A DNA stretch of 64,000 nucleotides from Ophiura sarsii (taxonomy: Eukaryota > Echinodermata > Ophiuroidea > Amphilepidida > Ophiuridae), in assembly GCA_035610835.1 (NCBI GenBank), contig CM069443.1, forward strand, positions 58,855,266-58,919,265, given 5' to 3'. Positions 55,798-64,000 of this stretch are shown piece after piece. The notes under the pieces were generated by a model. That model made no database searches. It was not told the origin of the DNA and was given only the letters and a program-made list of their open reading frames with translations. The position numbers and the translations under genes were made by a program. Positions within the stretch are counted from its first letter, which is position 1; the number at the start of each line of letters is the position of its first letter.

Positions 55798-55942
55798 CTG
55801 CAATTAAATTTTAAAAAACAATAATAGGAATTTAATAACGTCCCCTAAAGTCTTGACAAGAGTTTCTAATGCTGATAACATACTAAAGGTCGCTTTGCGA
55901 TCCGGGTACACGTGGGGAAAAAGATCACTGTATGATATGTAC

Positions 55943-56683
55943 CAGGCCTTCACGTTTGAGGCGTGCGAGTGCGATCGCACGCCATCGCACGCCTGAAATG
56001 GTTTCGAGAAGAGCGATTTAGCGCACGCCTAAATATTTTTTTTACATTTTTTTTATTTTAAATTCCAAGTCCAAAACAGGACTTTAGATGAACCCATATT
56101 TGAACCTAAATGACCCACATATACGGTATACCTCATGACCCACACCATAGGAATAGTAACTCATAACCCAAAGATCCTATACTAAAATAGTACTAAAATA
56201 CTATACTATCTTGCTGTATTAACTGATAATTTACTGAATTTAGGTGGGCTTATGCTTGTGATATCATCAGCAGATGTATATTATCAAATCTATTCCATTA
56301 CCTGTAAAGTTGCAGGGATCCTGTCCATCTTATCTAGTGAAGCCTCTTTGTTTTTTGTAATACTATACTAAGCATAGATAGATTCATGGGTTAATTAATT
56401 AATTTAACCTTATTATCATTCCCAAATTTAGTTTGTCTTTGTTTCTTAATTAATTGTGACACCAAGATAGAGGATACATGGAAATGATTTGGGGTCACAT
56501 GAGGGTTATGTATGGGTCAATCGAGGTCGTTTCTCTCAAGAGTAATCGAAAAGATAGCATGGTCATAAAACAGCACACCTAATTTTTTTGAGGAGTGCAA
56601 TTTATGGCACACCTACAGCACATCTCAATGTTTTGAGGAGTGCGATTTAAAGCACACCTTCAATTTTCAAACGTGAAGGCCTG
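55943..56683. mobile_element. hAT-like MITE with CAGGCCTTCACGTTTGA ends
   Basis: Perfect 17-bp inverted ends CAGGCCTTCACGTTTGA and TCAAACGTGAAGGCCTG bound 741 bp, flanked by ATGTAC on both sides (55937-55942 and 56684-56689). GTGCGAT and GCACACCT motifs repeat in the subterminal parts. It lies 145 bp upstream of the first visible NUP205 exon and is inserted in an older element whose end (GCTGATAACATACTAAAGGT) is at 55876. Confidence 0.9.
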
Positions 56684-57057
56684 ATGTACACGCCCACGGC
56701 TGTTTGATCGCGTGTAAATTGTCCGATTTATAATCGCATCTTCAACAACAGAGGGCAGCACAGATTGATTATCAATTATCGATTATCGGCTAAAACTTAA
56801 GGTAAATCTAACCGTGCCACTCCGTAACCAAGGATTATAGAACAAAGGGATATGCACCAGTTAGGACGGGAAGCTTTTAAATACATTCTATCACTGCTAG
56901 ATCCATTTTAATCACGTTCTTTGTTCATTTACTTTGTTCAGCTATTTATCTCTGACGGTGGCCATTCATACAAGCCCGATTTTACTATAACATGGTTCTA
57001 ATTAATTGTTTAGGTTTAAAAACTTGCTAAAGTCAATAATTGTTATTGTATTACTTT

Positions 57058-57372
57058 TATTTGGATGCAATATCAGATTGTTAGTTACGTACAACATTAT
57101 TATGACGAATCGGTGAAACGGAAACATATTTGACGTCTACAATTTCTCTCGCGTTGAAATGGTAGGGATAACCGATATTCCAGCTCCGGCCTAGGCCAAA
57201 TCCAAAATTGTGCTCATATTATTTTTTATTTGGATGCGATATCAGATTTATAGTTACGTATAACATTATTATAACGAATCAGTGAAACGCAAACATATTT
57301 GACGACTAAAACTTCTCTAGCATTGAAATGGTAGGGCTAACCGATAATCCAGCTCCGGCCTAGGCCAAATCC
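57058..57372. repeat. Two-copy tandem repeat
   Basis: Units of about 175 bp share TTATTTGGATGCAATATCAG or the GCGAT variant, GAAACGCAAACATATTTGAC or the GAAACGG variant, and TCCAGCTCCGGCCTAGGCCA. The second unit runs into the 182-bp array. Confidence 0.88.
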
Positions 57373-58500
57373 AGATATTCAGCCTTTTTAGCCTAGAAAG
57401 CTGTGAAAAAGAGTTTTTTCCGTCAAATGTGTCGCGGATAGATTTGTTCGATAAAAAAACCATTATACGTAACTCAAAATGTGAAATAATATCCCAAAAA
57501 GCAAATCGGGGGGCACATATTAGGATATTCAGCTTTTTTAGCCTAGCGCGCTCTAAAAAAGACTTTTTTGGTTGCGGTTTCAACGCGAACGTAAGTTATT
57601 CCGCCAAATATGTCGCAGATTGACCAGTTCGATAAAAAAACATTAGACCTAACTCAAAATGTGAAATAATATTCCAAAAAGCAAATCGGCGGGCACATAT
57701 TAGGATATTCAGCTTTTTTAGCCTAGCGCGCTCTAAAAAAGACTTTTTTGGTTGCGGTTTCAACACGAACGTAAGTTATTCCGCCAAATATGTCGCAGAT
57801 TGACCAGTTCGATAATAAAACATTATATGTAACTCAAAATGTAAAATAATATCCCAAAAAGCAAATCGGGGGGCACATATTAGGATATTCAGCTTTTTTA
57901 GCCTAGCGCGCTCTAAAAAAAGACTTTTTTGGTTGCAGTTTCAACACGAACGTAAGTTATTCCGCCAAATATGTCGCAGATTGACCAGTTCGATAAAAAA
58001 ACATTATACGTAACTCAAAATGTGATATAATATCCCAAAAAGCAAATCGGGGGGGCACATATTAGGATATTCAGCTTTTTTAGCCTAGCGCGCTCTAAAA
58101 AAGACTTTTTTGGTTGCGGTTTCAACGCGAACGTAAGTTATTCCGCCAAATATGTCGCAGATTGACCAGTTCGATAAAAAAACGTTATACGTAACTCAAA
58201 ATGTGATATAATATCCCAAAAAGCAAATCGGGGGGGCACATATTAGGATATTCAGCCTTTTGAGCCCCAACACACGGTGTGAGCAGTAAAATGTGAAATT
58301 ACAAACCAAATATTGGAGGCCCGGATACGAAAATGCAAGCATCTTATGCACAAGAATTTTTTGGTTGCGGTTTCAACGCGAACGTAAGTTATTCCGCCAA
58401 ATAAGTCGCAGATTGACCAGTTCGATAAAAAAACATTATACGCAACTCAAAATGTGATATAATATACCAAAAAGCAAATCGGGGGGCACATTTTTGTACT
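57363..58500. repeat. 182-bp tandem repeat, about six copies
   Basis: The unit carries TATTAGGATATTCAGCTTTT, TAGCCTAGCGCGCTCTAAAA, GGTTGCGGTTTCAACGCGAA, CGCAGATTGACCAGTTCGAT and AAAAAGCAAATCGGGGGGCA. Copies start near 57530, 57712, 57893, 58070 and 58370, with a block of different sequence at 58260-58365 that also occurs at 58566-58665 and 58861-58925. Upstream of NUP205. Confidence 0.92.
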
Positions 58501-58565
58501 AGTCCTATACCTGCTGCCTGTGTGTTACTGGCATCCATTTTGAGAATCCAAATGACGAATACTAA

Positions 58566-59070
58566 AAGAAACACACGGTGTGAGCAGTAAAATGTGAAAT
58601 TACAAACCAAATATTGGAGGCCCGGATACGAAAATGCAAGCATCTTATGCACAAGAATTTTTTGTATTTAGTGTATGAATAATAAGATTTCCCCCTTGTC
58701 CAACGTTAAATAAGAGACTCTAGAGAGAGGCCAAATGGGGAAAAAATCAGTGTAAATGGTGCTTAGATTTACGGAGCTGCGCATGATTGCACGTTGAGAT
58801 ATAGGGAACTGCTGTTTCGTAAGCAAACTTGAAAACGATGTTACCAAAATAATGTTAACATACAAACCAAATATTGGAGGCCCGGATACGAAAATGATGG
58901 CATCTTATGCACAAGAAATTTTTGTATTTAGTGTATGAATAATAAGATTTCCCGCTTGTCCAACGTTAAATAAGAGACTCTAGAGAGAGGCCAAACGAGA
59001 AAAAAATAAGTGTAAATAGTGCTTAGATTTGCGGCTTGCGCATAATTGCACGTTGAGATATAGGACGCGT
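58566..59070. repeat. Duplicated block with GGAGGCCCGGATACGAAAAT
   Basis: AATATTGGAGGCCCGGATAC, GCATCTTATGCACAAGAA, TTTAGTGTATGAATAATAAG and CTTGTCCAACGTTAAATAAG occur twice, about 290 bp apart, with a third partial copy inside the 182-bp array. Confidence 0.88.
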
Positions 59071-59189
59071 ACATAGTACATGCACTCAACTGGTTTGCGT
59101 GATAATCGAACTATCGAAAGTATTAAGAAACGTTAAGATGACGTCATAATAAATCGGACTGTCAAACAGCCGTGCGCCCGTATAGAATG

Positions 59190-59496
59190 CAGGGTTGTAG
59201 CTACGCCGGACGGACCCGGACGGGGCCGTCCGGCAGTCGCGCCCAGCGTCCAGCACTCTTAGAAAAAAAGGGTAAAAAATCCGGCACTAAAAAATTTGTG
59301 GAAAAAATCATTTAACTGCCTCATAAAACAAGAAATTATGTTGCAGGAACCCTCAGAGTGCATTTATAACCCCTTCAAAACATTAAGAAGGCCTCTAGAC
59401 CCCAATCCATGATCCACTGCACTTCGTTCGCTACACTTACTCCGTTCGCCGTCAGTAAAATTGTCCGGCGCTCAATTTGGTCTAGCTACAACCCTG
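59190..59496. mobile_element. hAT-like MITE, CAGGGTTGTAGC family, copy 2
   Basis: 307 bp with ends CAGGGTTGTAGCTACG and TAGCTACAACCCTG and an exact 8-bp target duplication ATAGAATG (59182-59189 and 59497-59504). It shares AACAAGAAATTATGT and GCAGGAACCCTCA with copy 1 at 14080-14363. The GC-rich ends carry GGACGG and CCGTCC motifs. Confidence 0.94.
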
Positions 59497-59601
59497 ATAG
59501 AATGACCTGTGTCACGCAAGAGAAATTACTTCAGGATAACTTATGCCTAGTTTATCTTGAGGGTTACAGTAATTGTCAATTAGTTTTTAGTTGGTGATAT
59601 G

Positions 59602-60062
59602 TAGGGACAGGGATTTTGCACTTTTTAAAAGCACTAAAAGTGCTGCTTGATTTTGGAAAAAGTGCTTTTTGGAGCAAAAGGTGCTTTTTTAGGTAAAAGG
59701 TGCTTTTTTTTTAGTAAAAGGTGCTTTTATTCACCAATATTATGCCATATGCGTTAAAAATAAATCCAAAAGCGATTATATTCCATGTTTCCATGTTGAC
59801 ATATTTCTTTTTTCGTTGTCAAAACCATCATTTTTCATTCAAAACTACATTCAAACTAAACTAAGTGTAGAATAAACACTTCCACAGTTATGTAACTTGT
59901 TGATTTTTAGGTAGATGGACATTATTTGTTAAATATTTAGACAATTTTGAAGAAAAAAATGCTGTGTGATGAAAAAGTGCTTTTTTGAGCAAAAAGTGCT
60001 ATTTTGGGCAAAAGGTGCTTTTTTTGGTGCTTTTGCGCTTTTGAGCATTTTCCCTGTCCTTA
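59602..60062. mobile_element. hAT-like MITE with TAGGGACAGGGA ends
   Basis: 461 bp with ends TAGGGACAGGGA and TCCCTGTCCTTA and an exact 8-bp target duplication GTGATATG (59594-59601 and 60063-60070). The interior is a cluster of AAAAGTGCTTTTT and AAAGGTGCTTTT motifs near both ends, possible transposase-binding repeats. No ORF. Confidence 0.93.
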
Positions 60063-60366
60063 GTGATATGTATGTGAACTGAAGATATATTAAATAGTCA
60101 TGTTAATAATGTTTTTAATGGCAAAAAGTTAGTTGTCCGACGAACAACAACCTTTGTAAAATGGGTTGTTCGACAGCAATTTTGCTTGTCTCATACAACC
60201 GGAAAAGCGCTACTTCGAACGCTGAAGATCACCTCGACAAGCGACCGGCTAGTATGTGATAAGCATCAGAGCTATGACCAAACAACACTGCTATGCATTT
60301 TCAAGTGGGTGAATGATCAATTTCCTGAACTTTTTACACGAGCTTGGCCAGATAGCCTATTGTTAA

Positions 60367-60777
60367 AGGAGGTGTCCCACAAGCATAAAATTGAGCATTA
60401 TATGTTAGAAAAATAACTATCGAGCCCAACTTTTGTAATTATATAGAACAAAACACCACACTTATGACAAAAACAAATAAAAGCCACCATCTCTCAACAT
60501 GCAATTTTTAAAATTCGCGGCGATTCAAAGTCCCGGTGTTGATGAAGTCATAGTTATACAATGCACATGCGCAAATTTGAGCACCAATACCCATGACGTC
60601 ATCGGCACCGGGACTTTCGATCGCCGCGAATTTTAAAAATTGCATGTTGAGTGATGGCAGCTTTTATTCGTTGCTGTGACTAGTATGATGTTTTGTTCTA
60701 AACAACTACGTAATTTCGGCTCGATAATTATTTTTCTAACAAATTATGCTCAATGTTGTGCTTGCGGGACCCTTCCA
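60367..60777. mobile_element. Foldback MITE, AAAGGAGGTGTCC family, copy 2
   Basis: 411 bp flanked by TTAA (60363-60366 and 60778-60781). The arms pair along most of their length: AACAAAACACCACACTTATG, TCTCAACATGCAATTTTTAA, AATTCGCGGCGAT and AAAGTCCCGGTG each have their inverse in the right half. CATGACGTCATC lies near the centre. The TTAA flanks hint at piggyBac-type mobilisation, but the end sequence is not typical of that class. Confidence 0.88.
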
Positions 60778-62049
60778 TTAATAAAAGCTAGTCTCAATAG
60801 ATATACCTTCCGTCTTGGATTCATAGACACAAAGAAGAAGGGAACTATTTTAGTTATCTGAAAAATCCTCAGGTTTTATGTCCCACTCACCTTTTTGGAG
60901 GCCCAAAAAGTTGTCCTTAAATGTTCTCTATCTATTCATGGCATTGCAAAAACTGAGGACTAGCAATAAGTGTTCAGAAAAGTCACAATATAATCTTGTA
61001 TTTACGACTAGCGACCCAATACGACAAATTATGAACAATTAGGGTCCAGGGTGTGCAGTTTTCATCACGTAAATGGCCTCCCCACGTAAATACTGGTCAG
61101 GTAATTAATGTGTCTATTTGATATGAACTGCGCATCGACCCTGGCATCGACCTCGGCATCGACGAGAAGGTAACATGAGATGTATTTCGCCAGCAACTTT
61201 GGACACTCTAGGGTCGTTAAAAAACCTTTAAAATCTCCAGAATTTGTGAGCGAAGAATAACATAGATGGTACCAACAGAACCCGTAAGTTCAGATCTATA
61301 ACTATTGTAAAAATAACTGAAATTTAACTTCCTTCTTCTTAGATACTGCTTAACATCCCAAGTGGGATAAAACAAGCAGGGATTGGTGTGCGCGTTGTTA
61401 TTTTAGTCTTGCTTTTGCTGTACTTTGAGTTGAGTGCTTATTGCCGCCTTCAATTTTGCAGGTTCGTTACAGACTCAGACAAGTCATTCCAGTCTCAAAA
61501 TAGAGCCAAAACAAATTCATATCCAAACAAACAATGAATTAGGCCAGGGGATGGGATTGTTATCAGGCATATGTGTGTCCAGCAAAAAAAAGAGGAAAAT
61601 AAGCTTGCTTACTTACTCAAATTTCCCGTATTGCAATTTGCAAGCTGGAACCAAAGTTTGAGATTTTCTTGATGATGTTAAAGGGGCGTGTACATCTCAA
61701 GTGTTTGTCCTGGACAAAAATCACATGACTCCCTACGTATCTGAGTCTCCGTATTCCCATGTAATAATACCCATGGTGCAATAGATTTGCCGCAAATTTT
61801 AATCGACAAAACGTAATGTTGAAATTATTGTACGAACGAACTGTGTCTAGAATAGTTTCAAAAAGAAGTGCAATGCATAATAATGAAATCAGAATTACAA
61901 TCTCCTTCAGCATATAATCAACTTTTGGGCGATAACCTTTGATAAAAACGCACAACAATCGAAATATAAAGCATTTTAGCCTCCGATTTCAGTGATATTC
62001 GTATTTTAAACTCTATCTAATTTTATTTTAAAACTGATTCATGTATAGT

Positions 62050-62125
62050 TTTCATTAGCTCAAATGGTAGAGCGCTGGCTTCACAATCATGAGGTCAGTG
62101 GTTCGAATCTTGTAAATGTCTTTTT
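62050..62125 (+). repeat. tRNA-like sequence
   Basis: TTAGCTCAAATGGTAGAGCG forms a D arm and GTGGTTCGAATCTTG a B box at tRNA spacing. The anticodon loop would be TTCACAA. The acceptor and T stems are mismatched, so a tRNA pseudogene or SINE head is more likely than a working tRNA-Val. Confidence 0.5.
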
Positions 62126-63074
62126 CTTTTTGTTATTACACCTTTTTGTTTTAATAACAGGATTGCTTATAATCGTTCGCTATATTTATTGAATTTTGAA
62201 TGATACTTTTTTCATTTGCAATTTCACTACGATAAAGAATGTCCTGTAGGCCTAAATATAATTGTGTTGATTGAACCATGAATGAACTATGGAGTCCCTA
62301 GCAAGTCTATATGGACATGGTCTGCAAAGACCAATTGTTATGTAAATAAGAAGCCAGTCGGCTTATGTCCTTGAATCGATTTTTTTTAGTTCCTTCAACA
62401 CAGATATTTGTAATTTGCTCCAATCTTCAAAAAAGAGAGTTGTATCTTCAAAAATACATTACGCAGTTCACGGCTTACGCGGCCTGGTATGGGCGACAGT
62501 ATTTTGGTGTAGATTTGATACCGTGCTGAACTCATCATGCTCATCGCTGCAAGAGCGCAATTATAAAATGCTGTCCGCTGTCCTAAATCTCTCTCGTCTT
62601 GACTCCCGGTCTTGAGCACATCATAACACAATATTTGTATTGTGCCACTACTGTGAGACTAAATAAGTGGGTATGCCGACTATAGTTTTATGTCAAAACT
62701 CAACATAATTGAGGCGACCGACGTAACGGATGCGCCAAAAAGTGGCTCTATAGTTGTAAAATAAGCTGAAACCATCTAAAAATACTCATTTATTGTTTTG
62801 TTCATATACTTATACAAAGACCGTTTGAACCAATATATCTATCCATTAATATATCCATCTATCTATATATCTAAACACGTTCTTTTGATACCCTTTTAAA
62901 CTTCAGTGAAATAATTCAACAAGTTAAAAAAATATATCTGAGGCCCCATGGCCATATGAGCTAAAATTTTTGATCGCATAACTTAAAATAAGACACATTG
63001 ATTCAACATGGTAAACACGTGCTGATAATTTTTCAGATTTAATTTTTTATATTCATGATATGCGGCTTTTGCAA

Positions 63075-63185
63075 AAACAAATTGTCAACAAAACTTCAGT
63101 TTTATGCTAACATTAAATACATGAGACGTACTCCAAAGTGTTCAAAATCTTCAGTTGTATGCTAACACTAAATAAATGACACGTA
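63075..63185. repeat. Short two-copy repeat
   Basis: CTTCAGTTTTATGCTAACAT TAAATACATGA and CTTCAGTTGTATGCTAACAC TAAATAAATGA are about 65 bp apart. Confidence 0.7.
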
Positions 63186-64000
63186 TTCAGAGAACATTTC
63201 AATGTCAAATGCGCAAATTGTCCAATTTCCAATTTGGTGCATTTATTCATATACAAGCTGTCCCAAAATGATATAGTAGGCTGCGCCTACCCATCGATGC
63301 CCCTCATTAAAATCAATGAGATTCAGGTCCAGGTTTTTTCATAATCTTTGACATAACCATTTCATTAAAATGTTACGATCACGAATATTGGCAAAGTACG
63401 AAAGGGTGGGGGTGTGTGTGTGTGTTAACACTTTCCACGCGGCAGGCGTCTATGAACCGAACAAAATGTTTCAAAAATGTCAAAATGATTGAATTTCCAT
63501 CACCATATTTGGAATCACCACAAGAAATGCATTAAAATAAGTACAAATATACCTAGTATTGATTCACTAATTCTTGAGATTACTTGAAATTTCGGAAAGG
63601 CTTTTGAAACATCTGTTTTGTGTGGTAAAACTAAAATAGCCGCGTGGAAAGTTTTAAACTTGTTTTTAAGAAACATAAATAGTCTCTCAATGCCTTGTCT
63701 GCTATTGTTCCCTTTTGTTATGAACTGTTGTTCGTTATGGTTGTTCAAATCATTAACATCCTTCAATTTGAAGAGTAAAAATGGATCGTCACACATCACA
63801 TAAGTTTGACGAACTTCTTTAAGTGTTAGGGTGTACTTTGTTTTACTTTGATTTCATTGCAATATTGTAGATTCTTTACAGTGGGTGTGGTTTTGGATGT
63901 CACTGGACTGTGATTGGTGGTTTTTTTGCGGATTTTCATCCGATACGCAATATATATTATGAGACATTTAGGGCGGGGCTTGATTCGTTTGAATAATGAT

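Larger units (their letters stand above)
50552..52952. repeat. Segmental tandem duplication, copy B
   Basis: It repeats 46920-49457 but has only one full and one truncated satellite unit and carries an extra 446-bp MITE at 51098-51543. Outside those differences the two copies differ by scattered single bases and small indels. Confidence 0.9.
55798..64000. other. Region upstream of the visible NUP205 exons; no gene recognised
   Basis: The region should contain the NUP205 promoter and perhaps a short exon 1, but I could not identify either. Stretches not covered by the elements listed (56.7-57.05, 60.8-62.0, 62.15-63.05 and 63.2-64.0 kb) show no protein similarity. Open frames at 61617-61958 and 63515-63799 (minus) have no recognisable domain and look like chance. 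Confidence 0.6.

Noticed and set aside
53759..53956. Plus-strand Ser-rich frame
   Set aside because: Shadow of NUP205 exon 3.
57363..58500. Regularly spaced direct repeats that could suggest a CRISPR array
   Set aside because: The repeats are 182-bp contiguous units without unique spacers, in a eukaryotic genome; a satellite, not CRISPR.
61617..61958. A 113-codon minus-strand frame with hydrophobic stretches
   Set aside because: No recognisable family, no partner exons and composition like the surrounding AT-rich DNA.
62050..62125. Possible tRNA-Val gene
   Set aside because: The A and B boxes are good but the acceptor and T stems do not pair; kept only as tRNA-like repeat. The same holds for the other four tRNA-like sites.
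63515..63799. A 94-codon minus-strand frame at the right edge
   Set aside because: No recognisable motif; it could be part of a neighbouring gene but nothing in the window supports that.

Overview
This is a eukaryotic genomic window, AT-rich, intron-dominated and crowded with transposon remnants. It holds one recognisable protein-coding gene: the 5' part of NUP205 (Nup192/Nup205 family, inner-ring scaffold nucleoporin), on the minus strand. Fifteen exons could be chained with consensus splice sites and consistent phase. They run from 55797 down to 288 and give 891 codons plus two bases, a little under half of a protein that is about 2,000 residues in vertebrates. The gene runs off the left edge. 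A short upstream first exon may be missing between 55.8 and 64 kb. The host is most likely an invertebrate deuterostome, and an echinoderm fits best. The reasons are the strong similarity to vertebrate NUP205, two orphan histone-type 3' stem-loops in the form known from sea urchin histone genes, and the style of the LINE and MITE load. The species is not determined.

Layout, right to left in gene order. 55.8-64 kb is upstream sequence with no gene recognised; it holds hAT-type MITEs, a foldback element, 182-bp tandem repeats and a tRNA-like SINE head. Exons 1-3 lie at 53.7-55.8 kb. Intron 3 (46.3-53.7 kb) contains a tandem segmental duplication of about 2.5 kb with a 200-bp satellite inside it. 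Exons 4-8 lie at 36.8-46.3 kb, with a 75-bp minisatellite directly against the exon 7 acceptor. Intron 8 is about 17 kb of nested repeats. Exons 9 (19.8 kb), 10 (12.0 kb), 11-12 (6.0-7.1 kb), 13 (2.5 kb), 14 (1.2 kb) and 15 (0.4 kb) complete the visible part.

The most unusual feature is repeated duplication of exon edges. Exon 2 has two upstream ghost copies of its 5' edge. Exon 9 has one upstream ghost copy. Exon 11 has three downstream copies of its 3' half, each with a donor-like site. Exon 12 has a downstream array whose unit contains its donor junction. The rest is a well-preserved record of MITE and LINE activity: several elements have intact target-site duplications, some have matching empty sites in sister repeats, and one LINE is interrupted by two different MITEs. 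No new enzyme system, CRISPR array, operon or complete non-coding RNA gene is visible.
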